NCBI RefSeq assembly: GCF_900115605.1
Contig: NZ_FOXC01000011.1
Span: 1-64,000, forward strand
From: Halolactibacillus halophilus
GTDB lineage: Bacteria > Bacillota > Bacilli > Bacillales > Amphibacillaceae
DNA: 64,000 nucleotides
Reading direction: 5' to 3'
Shown one piece after another: positions 54,371 through 62,706 of the stretch (the stretch's first letter is position 1; every line of letters begins with the position of its first letter). The notes beneath the pieces were generated by a model that was not told where the DNA came from, did not search any database, and saw only the letters and a list, made by a program, of their open reading frames with translations. Position numbers and translations under genes: made by a program.

Positions 54371-54412
54371 GAAAAGCGCCCTTATTTTGGTTAAAAAATA
54401 AGGGCGCTTTTC
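54371..54412. terminator. Terminator of the chromate transporter operon
   Basis: AAAAGCGCCCTTATTTT pairs with AAAATAAGGGCGCTTTT around a 6-nt loop; it lies just after the second transporter gene. Confidence 0.95.
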
Positions 54413-54419
54413 GATCATA

Positions 54420-54989
54420 TTAGAATGAAAATAGAATGCCGATGATGGCACTAAAGGCGATAAAGACGACCGGGTGTAAATGTTTAAATAAACGGTGCTG
54501 CATGATAACATATAACACCACACTAAAAATCAATGCTTTAATGTTGATAACAGCATGAAGTGATTGTAGCCCGTTATAAACGGATGTATTGATCAGGTCA
54601 TGAAACATAAAATTAAAACCAGCAGCCGCAATGAGGGCGGTTGAAGCGGGTCTTAAGCCGTAAAATGCGCCTTGAATGAGTGTAGATTGCTTAAAGCGCT
54701 CAAGTATATGGGCTAAAATAATAATAATAATGATAGATGGACTTACAAGACCGAACGTTGCCATAATTGCACCTGGTAAACCGGCGGTAGAAAAGCCTGC
54801 ATAGGTTGCCATATTAACGCCAATCGCGCCAGGTGTTGATTCAGAGACCGCAATCATATCAGCGAGCTGTTCATAACTAAACCAACCGTAGCGGTCAGAT
54901 AAGTCATACAAAAACGGTAACGTCGCAAGCCCCCCACCTACCGCAAAGAGGCCGGTTTTAAAAAATTCAATGTATAAGGTCAATAACAT
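54420..54989 (-). CDS. Chromate transporter, second half-size subunit
   Basis: A 189-residue short-chain CHR-family protein with about five to six helices. The family motif FFKTGLFAVGGGLATLPFL is at the N-terminus and SESTPGAIGVNMATYAG near 48-65. Short-chain members work in pairs encoded together. It overlaps the upstream subunit by one base. Substrate could be chromate or another oxyanion. Confidence 0.88.
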   Translation of the reverse strand: MLLTLYIEFFKTGLFAVGGGLATLPFLYDLSDRYGWFSYEQLADMIAVSESTPGAIGVNMATYAGFSTAGLPGAIMATFGLVSPSIIIIIILAHILERFKQSTLIQGAFYGLRPASTALIAAAGFNFMFHDLINTSVYNGLQSLHAVINIKALIFSVVLYVIMQHRLFKHLHPVVFIAFSAIIGILFSF

Positions 54990-55534
54990 TATTTCACCGC
55001 CTTATTTAAGAAGCGGAAACTAATCACACCAAGAACACCGGCAAAGACGACAAAATAGACGGGTGAATAAGACGTGATCACCGCTAGTAAGAAGACAATC
55101 GTAAAGATGATCAGGCCTACTCTATCAATCACGGCCTTTTTCCATAATTTTAATACAGCTTGTAAAATCAAAATATACACACTCACTCTGATCCCGCTAA
55201 AAGCTGAACTCAACAGCGCAGAATCGCTGACCGCATTTAAGAAATAAGCGATGATACTAATGATAATCAGCGACGGAAAGACAACGCCGAGTGTTGCCGC
55301 AATACCACCAAAGGTGCCTTTTGTTTTCTGGCCAATAAATGTTGCCGTATTGATGGCAATAATACCGGGAGTCGTTTGTCCAATTGCGTAGTAATCCATT
55401 ACATCTTCATTTGTCACCCACTGTTTCTTTTCAACCACTTCGCGCTGTAAAATTGGTAACATCGCATAGCCACCACCAAAAGTGATCGCGCCAATTTTCG
55501 CAAAGGTTATAAATAAATCTAAAAGTACCTGCAT
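54989..55534 (-). CDS. Chromate transporter, first half-size subunit
   Basis: A 181-residue CHR-family protein, partner of the gene downstream. It has FITFAKIGAITFGGGYAMLPIL at the start and AIGQTTPGIIAINTATFIG near 48-66. Like its partner it has about six helices, and topologies of the two halves are expected to be opposite. It is preceded by GGGAGAA. The pair resembles B. subtilis ywrB-ywrA (chrA/B). Confidence 0.88.
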   Translation of the reverse strand: MQVLLDLFITFAKIGAITFGGGYAMLPILQREVVEKKQWVTNEDVMDYYAIGQTTPGIIAINTATFIGQKTKGTFGGIAATLGVVFPSLIIISIIAYFLNAVSDSALLSSAFSGIRVSVYILILQAVLKLWKKAVIDRVGLIIFTIVFLLAVITSYSPVYFVVFAGVLGVISFRFLNKAVK

Positions 55535-55570
55535 GTCTATGTATTCTCCCTTTAATTTATCTGTTTGTCT

Positions 55571-56032
55571 TTATGTTCGTTCGAGTCGTACAATCTCAAT
55601 GCCTTCTTCTACATAAAATTGTGTGGTTTGTCTAAAGCCAAGCTTTTCATAGAGATTAATTGCTGGGGTATTCTTTTGTGCTGTTTCGACTAGAATCGAC
55701 GAGTCCCTTTTTTGTTTAATTAAGGATTGAAGTAAGTCGCGCCCGATGCCTTGTCTAAAATAATCTGGACGGACGACTAATTTATTAATCACTAGTTGGT
55801 TATCTGTTACAACATATTGTAAAAAACCGAGTATGTTTTCTACGTCACATCGGATGAGGCATGCTTCATCCGATGCAGCTAAGCCCTGTTTTGTTTCTAA
55901 CAATGGTGGAAATGGGTCGATACCAAGTAATTGTTGTTCGACTAAGTAGCTTTGTTGTTGGAGCTGATGCATGTTATCAATTCTTTCTTGTGATAACGAC
56001 TGAATGGAGGTAATCGACTGTATCACGCGCAT
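55571..56032 (-). CDS. GNAT-family N-acetyltransferase
   Basis: A 153-residue GNAT protein of unknown substrate. The acetyl-CoA site VRPDYFRQGIGRDLLQSLI is near 88-106 and TPAINLYEKLGFRQ near 125-138. It starts 14 bp after the gene upstream (56046-56300), so the two may be co-transcribed. Confidence 0.85.
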   Translation of the reverse strand: MRVIQSITSIQSLSQERIDNMHQLQQQSYLVEQQLLGIDPFPPLLETKQGLAASDEACLIRCDVENILGFLQYVVTDNQLVINKLVVRPDYFRQGIGRDLLQSLIKQKRDSSILVETAQKNTPAINLYEKLGFRQTTQFYVEEGIEIVRLERT

Positions 56033-56045
56033 CCCCTACTTTCAT

Positions 56046-56300
56046 CTATTCTAAGTAGCCATCAAAGTTAAAGCGTGAGTCATCTGTTAACTTTTTGTAA
56101 GCCGCTTTTAATTTTGGCTTTTTCGCGATGACGCGGCGAGTTTGTTCGGCTAAGTTTATGAGATCTGTGTTTTGTTCATGTTTCGGCAGTGATTTCTGGT
56201 GTATAACGGTATCATTTAACGTATGATTAAGTAAATTAAGAATGCTGTGTTGGGTTTTGATGATTTGAATTAGAACCTCATCGTCAACGTGTTTTTCCAT
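56046..56300 (-). CDS. Small hypothetical soluble protein
   Basis: An 84-residue helical protein, rich in Lys, Gln and Asn, with no recognised domain (LIQIIKTQHSILNLLNHTLND ... KKPKLKAAYKKLTDD). AAAGGAGAG precedes its ATG. It is followed closely by the GNAT gene. Divergent from the YjdM-like gene at 56444. Confidence 0.6.
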   Translation of the reverse strand: MEKHVDDEVLIQIIKTQHSILNLLNHTLNDTVIHQKSLPKHEQNTDLINLAEQTRRVIAKKPKLKAAYKKLTDDSRFNFDGYLE

Positions 56301-56443
56301 GGTGTCTCTCTCCTTTTGTTTCTTTTCTCTCTACTATACGACGTGCTTGAAAGTCATGCAAGTCATTCGTTCATGATGGCACATTGTCCAATCGCCTGAA
56401 TACATGTATAATGACGTTATAATAATAGATAGGTGGGGTATTT

Positions 56444-56764
56444 ATGCACGAATGTCCAAGTTGTGGTAGTGAATATGGTTATGATGATGGTGTGGCTTAT
56501 AATTGTCCAGAATGTGGTCACGTCTGGACCGAGGAGTCTCTAAAAGAAGCAGAAATTAAAGATGCTGTCGGTAATGTCCTTTCAACCGGAGATGATGTTA
56601 CGCTTATTACCGATGTAAAGTTAGGTAAAGATACAATTAAACGTGGCACAAAAGCGAAAGGAATCCGAATCTTAGATGAGCCACACAATGGTCATGATAT
56701 TGACGGGAAAGTGGATAAATTCGGTAGTATTTATTTAAAGTCTTCGATTGTGAAGAAATTATAA
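56444..56764 (+). CDS. yjdM: Zinc ribbon protein YjdM (PhnA family)
   Basis: A 106-residue protein formerly called alkylphosphonate uptake protein PhnA. It has an N-terminal zinc ribbon with CPSCG and CPECG and the C-terminal core DVKLGKDTIKRGTKAKGIR and IYLKSSIVKK. Its function is not settled; it is not a phosphonate transporter. AGGTGGGG precedes the ATG. A terminator follows. Confidence 0.9.
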   Translation: MHECPSCGSEYGYDDGVAYNCPECGHVWTEESLKEAEIKDAVGNVLSTGDDVTLITDVKLGKDTIKRGTKAKGIRILDEPHNGHDIDGKVDKFGSIYLKSSIVKKL

Positions 56765-56770
56765 GTCATT

Positions 56771-56816
56771 AAAAACCAGTAGGGATATCTCGTTGAGTTA
56801 CTCCTACTGGTTTTTA
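56771..56816. terminator. Terminator of the YjdM-like gene
   Basis: AAAAACCAGTAGG pairs with CCTACTGGTTTTT around a 20-nt loop. Confidence 0.9.
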
Positions 56817-56838
56817 ACTTTAGATAAGGGGTGTTAAT

Positions 56839-57375
56839 ATGTCAGTCAAACGTAAGGTTGTGTTATTTATCGCGTCCAGTCTGGATGGTTATATTGCCAC
56901 CGAAGAGGAATCACTCGACTGGCTTATGCGTGTTGAGGGTGAAGGTGATAATGGTTTTTCCGAGTTTTATGACACAATCGATACCGTATTGATGGGAAAG
57001 AAAACGTACGATTGGGTGATGCGCCAAGATTTAGAGGTGTTTCCTTATAAGGGAAATGCGACGTTTGTCTTTACCAGGTCCGCAGTTAAAGATACGGACG
57101 ACGTTAGCTTTGTGAATAAGGACATAGAGTCGTTCCTGCATTATCTAAAAAATATAGACGGTAAAAACATTTGGCTTGTCGGTGGTGGTGACTTAGTTCA
57201 ATCCTTTTTACAAGCGGCACTTATAGATGAGATCATTATGATTGTTGCCCCGACGTTATTGGGCGAGGGTATTCCTCTGTTTAAAAAGCAAAAGGCACCG
57301 GTTGATCTTAAATTAAAGGGAGTTAGAAACTTTAACCAGTTCGTCGAATTACATTATGAGGTTAAAAATGAGTAA
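56839..57375 (+). CDS. Dihydrofolate reductase-fold protein (RibD C-terminal family)
   Basis: A 178-residue protein of the RibD C-terminal/DHFR-like superfamily (B. subtilis YwjB/YyaP type). It has ASSLDGYIATEEESLDWL, TVLMGKKTYDWV, IWLVGGGDLVQSFL near 120 and PTLLGEGIPLF near 150. It probably reduces a pterin- or flavin-related substrate with NAD(P)H; true folate reduction is done by dfrA at 23.7 kb. ATAAGGGG precedes the ATG. Confidence 0.85.
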   Translation: MSVKRKVVLFIASSLDGYIATEEESLDWLMRVEGEGDNGFSEFYDTIDTVLMGKKTYDWVMRQDLEVFPYKGNATFVFTRSAVKDTDDVSFVNKDIESFLHYLKNIDGKNIWLVGGGDLVQSFLQAALIDEIIMIVAPTLLGEGIPLFKKQKAPVDLKLKGVRNFNQFVELHYEVKNE

Positions 57376-57389
57376 GTAAGTGGAAGCTA

Positions 57390-57424
57390 AAAGCCCGGAC
57401 CTATTGCTTGGGTCTGGGCTCTTG
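57390..57424 (+). terminator. Probable terminator of the DHFR-fold gene
   Basis: AAGCCCGGACC pairs with GGGTCTGGGCT around an 8-nt loop. Only a weak T-tract follows. Confidence 0.65.
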
Positions 57425-57500
57425 ATTTAAAAATAAATGTTAACGAGTCATGTGACCAGACTGTCATCTTGATGAATCGATCATTTTAGCATGCCGCATG

Positions 57501-57779
57501 CTAAAAAATCCAGTTAGACAAAAAGGTAAACATAAGGAATATGGCAGCTGCCCATACACAGATTTTCGCAGAAACGGCACGCTCTATGTCTTGTTTCTCG
57601 TCCGCTTCATTCACGATCATGTTAGCTTGTTTAAAGGTAAAGGTGAAAAAAACAATAAGGATACCATAAAACAATAATTCTAACAGTGAAGAAAAGTTTT
57701 GTAGTAGGATATAAAACGGACTAATCAAAGCAATCACGCCTAATGTTAAGACGTTAAATCCAGTTAATTTGAGATTCAA
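57501..57779 (-). CDS. Small three-helix membrane protein
   Basis: A 92-residue protein with three transmembrane segments (VLTLGVIALISPFYILL, LLELLFYGILIVFFTF, CVWAAAIFLMFTFL) and a charged loop (NEADEKQDIERAVSAK). I place the start at TTG 57779, 5 nt after GGAGGGG, since upstream codons cover the ribosome site. Function unknown. Confidence 0.65.
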   Translation of the reverse strand: MNLKLTGFNVLTLGVIALISPFYILLQNFSSLLELLFYGILIVFFTFTFKQANMIVNEADEKQDIERAVSAKICVWAAAIFLMFTFLSNWIF

Positions 57780-57831
57780 GCTAACCCCTCCTTTCATCTT
57801 TCTCATAATAATATAGATTTTTTAAGCTGCC

Positions 57832-58329
57832 TTACTCTCTTCCGTTAAGCTCTAAAATATTTAATCCCTCTAATGCGTCTGGTTCTTCAAAAAAATTAGT
57901 TACATATGTAAACATCGCCTCTGTATCAAAAGCTGCTCTTTCAGGTTGTTCGTTACGCCTTTGTGTTAATTGACGTAGGCATTGCTCATTCGTTAGATTC
58001 AGATAAATCAATTGATGACTGGCCTTAACATCAAATACCATATCTAAAAACCACTTACGCTGTTTTTTAGTGTTAGCAGGAAAGTCCATCACGACATTCG
58101 TACCGACACTTAATATATTTTGGACGTGCTTTCTCACCAAGGGTTTGATGCGTGCCGAAAATGTCAAGAAGTCTTCGAATGAGTTGATTTGATTGGGATA
58201 AAGATCGGAAAGCCATTCATCCTCAGATAACAGTACGGCATGTTTATCGATTGCTATTTGTTTTGATTTAGTTGATTTTCCTGCCCCCATATTCCCGCAG
58301 AAAAAGTATAGGGTTCCTGTTTGTTTCAT
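57832..58329 (-). CDS. P-loop kinase/zeta-toxin-like ATPase
   Basis: A 165-residue AAA/zeta-like P-loop protein. Walker A is GNMGAGKSTKSKQIA near residues 12-26; SEDEWLSDLYPNQ follows, then VVMDFPANTKKQRKWF and a lid-like LRQLTQRRNEQ. Small-molecule phosphorylation is likely; the substrate is unknown. No antitoxin gene is adjacent, so a toxin role is not supported. AGGAGG lies upstream of the ATG. Confidence 0.8.
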   Translation of the reverse strand: MKQTGTLYFFCGNMGAGKSTKSKQIAIDKHAVLLSEDEWLSDLYPNQINSFEDFLTFSARIKPLVRKHVQNILSVGTNVVMDFPANTKKQRKWFLDMVFDVKASHQLIYLNLTNEQCLRQLTQRRNEQPERAAFDTEAMFTYVTNFFEEPDALEGLNILELNGRE

Positions 58330-58471
58330 CTTTTAAACCTCCTGGCTTATGTTGTTTATTGTTATGCCACTTTTCGGATCAGGTTGATATAGACATAACT
58401 TGCGCGATTAAGGTTTCTAAATGTACTTATTTGCATTACTCGTGTCAGATTTTTTCAAAAGTGCTACTAAT

Positions 58472-59134
58472 TTAGTTGTTATCTAAAGTCATTATACTAT
58501 TGATTTTAAATTGACCTCGCTCACTTGTAAATACAAATTGATACAGCTCGTTCTTAGTTGATGAATTCTCTTCAGTTTCAATTGAAACGGTTAGATCGAA
58601 TAAGTAAAAATTACGTTCTAACGTTTGAATATCTATCTCTTTAAGTTTGGCTGTTGGATAATGTTCTGTTATCAACATCGAAGTGGCTAGGCTATCTGAA
58701 ACGGCTGATGTCACAAGTTCTTCACGCTTAGTTTCTGATAAAGTATCATCAGATAATTGGTAGTAGGTTCTAATCGCTTCAGCCCCTGTTTGTTCTAGCA
58801 TTTCTGATGAGTAAAAGTAAGGGGTAAATAGTTGATAGATAAAAAAGAATATAAGCGCAATATTAACTAAAGACATGACCAAAAATCCAAACCGCTTTGT
58901 TTCTAACAGTTTAGTTATTTTCGTAATGAGGAATAGAATCAGTCCTATTACTAAACCCGTCACGATAATAAAGACAAATGAATTGCTTAAAAGCGTCTTA
59001 ACTGGACCATTAAACGATACATAACCAAAATATAAAAATATCGATAACAAAATCATAAATAATGTCCGTATGATAGTAGTAAATAAACCACCCTTTAAGT
59101 CTTTGTTCTGCTTTGACATACTTGGTTCTTTCAT
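58472..59134 (-). CDS. Unknown membrane protein with C-terminal extracytoplasmic domain
   Basis: A 220-residue protein with three transmembrane helices in the first 115 residues, then a soluble domain (EAIRTYYQLSDDTLSETKREELV ... YQFVFTSERGQFKINSIMTLD). The C-terminal fold resembles small membrane-associated NTF2/lipoprotein-like domains, but no family is recognised. The ATG at 59134 is 8 nt after GAGGAAG. It lies downstream of the truncated MFS fragment. Confidence 0.65.
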   Translation of the reverse strand: MKEPSMSKQNKDLKGGLFTTIIRTLFMILLSIFLYFGYVSFNGPVKTLLSNSFVFIIVTGLVIGLILFLITKITKLLETKRFGFLVMSLVNIALIFFFIYQLFTPYFYSSEMLEQTGAEAIRTYYQLSDDTLSETKREELVTSAVSDSLATSMLITEHYPTAKLKEIDIQTLERNFYLFDLTVSIETEENSSTKNELYQFVFTSERGQFKINSIMTLDNN

Positions 59135-59180
59135 TCATTCATCTTCCTCTCTGATTCTTCATTTACTCGCTTGTTACTGA

Positions 59181-59455
59181 TTCAAGATTCAAAGTTTGCG
59201 TTAAACTGTTTGGCGTCATCGGTGTTAAAGGAAGTAAAATGTTTCTGTGACAACAGATAACCACTTAATATGATAAAGATAATCGCACTTGTCATAATAA
59301 TTGATTGAACATCAAATGTTAAAAGTAATAACCCACCGATCAAACTCCCTAGGGGTGTGGCGATATTGTTGACGGTGCTTAATGTGGCCTTAACTCGACC
59401 CATAAGATGGGTGGATGTCATGATTTGGATAAATGACATTCATCATCGCAAAACA
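59181..59455 (-). pseudogene. Duplicated 3' fragment of the MFS transporter gene
   Basis: This segment repeats the last 80 or so codons of the MFS gene at 61322-62581 in the same orientation. About 95 percent of bases match by eye over 245 bp (59181 aligns with 61321), including the stop and the first bases beyond. The homology fades at about 59440-59455, where a deletion has removed the upstream frame. No start or ribosome site exists. Confidence 0.88.
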
Positions 59456-59483
59456 GAGTCTAAAGAAAAGATGATGTTAATTC

Positions 59484-59767
59484 TCATGCATGTTTATATT
59501 TGTTATATAGTTTGTTTGATAAAAATATTAATAATATAAAATATGCATATATTACAATAAAATCAAAAAAACTTTTAGCAATAATTACAATTATTATTAT
59601 CGTTGGAAACAAAGCAAACGCGAAAACTGGGCACCAAAATGGAAAGAAAAGTTTGTTTTTTTGTCAATATCATTACTTCTTCTTTTCTTTTTTTCATAGT
59701 ATAAGAACAATGAAAAAACTATATTTATCGCTACTAAAATTCCTAAGTTTATCAACACACTACCCAT
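59484..59767 (-). pseudogene. Frameshifted small membrane protein gene
   Basis: ATG at 59767 with a strong AGGAGGGGAT ribosome site. The first frame (MGSVLINLGILVAINIVFSL, then YYEKKKRRSNDIDKK) ends soon after a run of seven A (minus strand, 59662-59656). Inserting one A joins it to a second frame coding for WCPVFAFALFPTIIIIIVII and YAYFILLIFLSNKLYNKYKHA, ending at 59484. The repaired protein has about 94 residues and three helices. Unknown function. Confidence 0.6.
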
Positions 59768-60016
59768 TTTACTATCCCCTCCTAGCTTTCAAATCTGTAG
59801 TGACTACAAATAGTGATTTTATTGTTAAGCTATATTTTCTGTAACTAAAAAAATTTCCACTTACGTCCTAGCTAAATCAATTTGTTGGGCCATGTATCCA
59901 TGGTAACCTGCTGCTATACCTGTAAACACTGCTTACGAAAATCTCATCCATTCAACATACAAATGGTGAAATCTCGCTTCAAAATTTTTAAAAAATCACT
60001 TATCACGGATTTAGGT

Positions 60017-60124
60017 GCAAAGCTATTTACCATTACTTGAGTGGGACTAGGTGTTATACTGAGCGACGGCCATGATAGTCTCGTTCGGCTAAACCAGTAT
60101 ATATTTAGTTGGTTCTCTGGCGTA
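60017..60124 (+). repeat. Dispersed non-coding repeat, copy B
   Basis: A 108-bp block beginning GCAAAGCTATTTACC and ending near TTCTCTGGCG, matching copy A (42350-42244, minus strand) at about 75 percent by eye with conserved length. It is followed by degenerate iterons GATAAATA/GGTAAATA-n3-TTGG at 60182, 60206 and 60228. Confidence 0.65.
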
Positions 60125-60181
60125 AGAACCATGTCCTTAGAAAAACGATGTCAAGCTACATAATTCCCGAGAGATCTTAAG

Positions 60182-60249
60182 GATAAATAAGTGTTTTGGT
60201 AAACTGATAAATAGGTTTGGGCTGTGCGGTAAATATCTTGGTATACGGT
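60182..60249 (+). repeat. Degenerate 22-24 bp iterons
   Basis: Three units start at 60182 (GATAAATAAGTG), 60206 (GATAAATAGGTTTGGG) and 60228 (GGTAAATATCTTGGTA). The last is close to the fourth unit of the array at 42402. Confidence 0.5.
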
Positions 60250-60415
60250 TGTAAAAAAATATTACATCCGTTAAACTCCTTTGACAGTTGTTCTAGTCAA
60301 AAACTCTATTGTCATCAAATAGCTATAAAGTAGTATTATGCTAACATCCAAGAAACCTACCCCTTTACCTTCTTTGGATTTTATGTTCTGTATTGAACGT
60401 AAACTAGATACAATA

Positions 60416-60664
60416 CTAATGGCTACTCCAAATGCCTAGATAGTTTAGCTTTCCCATAATATAAGGCGCGATTACAAACAATATAACTAAAATGGATTTA
60501 TTAATGTTTAGAAAATTAAACCAGTATCCCACTCCAATTAAAATGAAAATAACCACTGTTAATATGAAAAATTGTTTAATATTTCTCATTTCAGACCTAC
60601 CCATTTCAAAAAAGCTTAATGGATATAATCCAAAAAAAACGTAGAACCATGATTTTTTTAGCAT
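60416..60664 (-). CDS. Small two-helix membrane protein
   Basis: An 82-residue protein with a hydrophobic start (FYVFFGLYPLSFF) and two further helices (FFILTVVIFILIGVGYWF and ILVILFVIAPYIMG). A strong GGGAGGTGAT ribosome site lies 4 nt before the ATG, which supports expression. No family recognised. It lies 86 bp downstream of another membrane protein gene on the same strand. Confidence 0.6.
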   Translation of the reverse strand: MLKKSWFYVFFGLYPLSFFEMGRSEMRNIKQFFILTVVIFILIGVGYWFNFLNINKSILVILFVIAPYIMGKLNYLGIWSSH

Positions 60665-60750
60665 GCTATCACCTCCCTACCTTCTATGTTATGTGAATAT
60701 TTATCACACAGAGAAAATCGTGTTATCTTTACTTACAATAACGACTACAA

Positions 60751-61140
60751 CTAATCTTTGAATAAATTTAAAAATAGCAGTCGATACATACCAAATGTGA
60801 AAACGAAAAGAACAACTATTTCAAATAATATGTTTGATATACTCATCATATTGATAAATTTATTGCTAGCAATATTTGCACTAGTACACAGTAATAAAGA
60901 AGCTAATAACTCGAATTTTCTCATCGGTCCTTTGAATATATTTTCTGTTTTCAACAGATTAAATATCTCTCTAAATTCAGTAGCGTTTATCCCTTTGTAT
61001 AGACCAATAAGTACCGAAACGATCAAAATTAATAATGTAATTTGCATTTCTTCTTCTGAGTTTACAAATGTATAAATGTTAAGTAATACTAAACCAATGA
61101 TAAGTAGAATCGGTTTAGTATATTTTTTATTAGTTATCAT
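60751..61140 (-). CDS. Unknown four-helix membrane protein
   Basis: A 129-residue protein with four predicted membrane segments (ILLIIGLVLLNIYTF, ITLLILIVSVLIGLY, a KFELLASLLLCTSANI segment and LFEIVVLFVFTFGMYRLLFL). The topology, two helices, a charged loop and two helices, is all that can be said. GGCGG gives a modest ribosome site. It lies between the two MFS copies. Confidence 0.55.
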   Translation of the reverse strand: MITNKKYTKPILLIIGLVLLNIYTFVNSEEEMQITLLILIVSVLIGLYKGINATEFREIFNLLKTENIFKGPMRKFELLASLLLCTSANIASNKFINMMSISNILFEIVVLFVFTFGMYRLLFLNLFKD

Positions 61141-61321
61141 TTAGTAACCGCCTTTGACCAGCCAATATTAGGAGTAAACTTAATTTAACTGACTTTTCGA
61201 GTGCCTTTTTCACGGAAAAGTCTATAATTTAGGAGGGTGAGCCTAATCATACTGATTCAGCTCCCAACGGCCCTGTTATTGCAGAATTACTTACAGGCCA
61301 ATCAATGTGTTCATTGATAAT

Positions 61322-62581
61322 TCAAGATTCAAAGTTTGCGTTAAACTGTTTGGCGTCATCGGTGTTAAACCGAGTGAAATGTTTCTGTGACAACAGATAA
61401 CCACTTAATATGATAAAGATAATTGCACTTGTCATAATAATTGATTGAACATCAAACGTTAAAAGTAATAACCCACCGATCAAACTCCCTAGGGGTGTGG
61501 CGATATTGTTGACGGTGCTTAACGTGGCCATGACTCTACCCATGAGATGGGTGGGTGTCATGATTTGAATTAACGTCATTTGAATCACGTTCATCACCCC
61601 AGAACAGGCACCGAATAAGAGTAAAGATGAAGCGGTCATCCACCAGTTAGACGCTAAACCAAATAACACGAGAGCTAAACCGTTACTGAGCCAAGCAATG
61701 GCTACATAGAAGCCCTTCGCTTTTAAAGTGTTTGATAGAATGGCACCGATAAAGAATCCAATGAAAAATGCAACATAAAGACCACTGTAGTAGACCGCAG
61801 AACCATACTGTTCACCAATGATCGGTAAAATAATAATTAATAGGGCAATAATCGCTCCTGAAATGATTGTTGACGGGAGAATGATTTTTAAATAGCGACT
61901 TTGGTTAATGAATGAAAAGCCTGCTTTTATATCAGCTAGATATAAACTAAAACGTTCTTTTAACGATGACTGAGGTGTAGATGATGGAGAGTTTCTTTTC
62001 TGTTGAGCTGTCTTTTTAGTTAATAGACCAAGAAAGCTCACGCCTGCGAGTAACAATAAAGCAGCTGATAACAGATAGGCATTTTGAATACCTAGCCATC
62101 CAATTAATGCGCCACCAGTTAAGTAGCCGATTAAGTTAATGACTTGATCGGATGAACCAATCGTCGCATTAGCTGCTTGAAGTTGGTCCGGTTCATCTAT
62201 TAACTGCGTTAACAATTTGTTGTTTGCCGGGTAGTATAATGCAGAAAATAAAGATGCAATAAAGACAAGACCAATAATAACTCCAACAACAAAAAGGTCA
62301 GTAGAAAAGATAAAGGGAATCATAAACACAATGATTGCTTGAAATAGTAAGGCTAAACCAGCAAGTGTCGCGGCTGCATAACGATCAACAACCGGTCCAA
62401 AGAAAATGCTGCATAAAGCTGCTGAACTAATCGCCGCATAAACAAAGCCGTTTACTGACACATCTAGTGTTGATGTTTGAATCAACCAGAGTATAGCGAT
62501 GGAATAGATACTGTCACTTAGGTTGGCAAAGCTTCTTGAGGCAAAATAAGTCGGGAAATACTTAACGCGAAAAATATTCAT
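61322..62581 (-). CDS. MFS transporter (MFS_3/EntS-like exporter)
   Basis: A 419-residue major facilitator protein with twelve helices and a central charged loop (TKKTAQQKRNSPSSTPQSSLKERF near 190-210). The start YFASRSFANLSDSIYSIAILWLI and the DRYAAA loop fit drug or siderophore exporters of the MFS_3 family. AAAGGAT precedes the ATG. Its 3' end is duplicated at 59181-59455, so it lies on the right side of a rearranged 1.9-kb segment. Confidence 0.88.
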   Translation of the reverse strand: MNIFRVKYFPTYFASRSFANLSDSIYSIAILWLIQTSTLDVSVNGFVYAAISSAALCSIFFGPVVDRYAAATLAGLALLFQAIIVFMIPFIFSTDLFVVGVIIGLVFIASLFSALYYPANNKLLTQLIDEPDQLQAANATIGSSDQVINLIGYLTGGALIGWLGIQNAYLLSAALLLLAGVSFLGLLTKKTAQQKRNSPSSTPQSSLKERFSLYLADIKAGFSFINQSRYLKIILPSTIISGAIIALLIIILPIIGEQYGSAVYYSGLYVAFFIGFFIGAILSNTLKAKGFYVAIAWLSNGLALVLFGLASNWWMTASSLLLFGACSGVMNVIQMTLIQIMTPTHLMGRVMATLSTVNNIATPLGSLIGGLLLLTFDVQSIIMTSAIIFIILSGYLLSQKHFTRFNTDDAKQFNANFES

Positions 62582-62706
62582 TTTATCATCCTTTATTTGT
62601 ATTTACAAAAAAAAGAATTAATTCTAATAATTAGTATATATAATGTGATTTTTTATTTCAAGTAATATGGGAATATTCTTTTAATTAAATGTTGTCTAGT
62701 ACCAGT

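Larger units (their letters stand above)
59768..60415. other. 648-bp non-coding, decayed region
   Basis: No supportable gene on either strand. It contains copy B of the dispersed repeat (60017-60124) and a degenerate iteron array (60182-60249). A 26-codon minus frame (60351-60271) after AAGGGG was considered and not accepted. Confidence 0.55.

Noticed and set aside
57832-58329. Zeta toxin of a toxin-antitoxin module
   Set aside because: P-loop and size fit, but there is no epsilon-like antitoxin beside it, so only a kinase-like ATPase is claimed.
59944-60132. 62-residue minus-strand frame
   Set aside because: Lies over copy B of the dispersed repeat, which is not coding in copy A; no ribosome site.
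60271-60351. 26-codon minus-strand frame starting at TTG with AAGGGG upstream
   Set aside because: Too short to support; hydrophobic peptide could be real but there is no second line of evidence.
61141-61321. AGGAGGGTGAG sequence on the plus strand as a ribosome site
   Set aside because: No suitable start codon or sustained frame follows it before the MFS 3' end.
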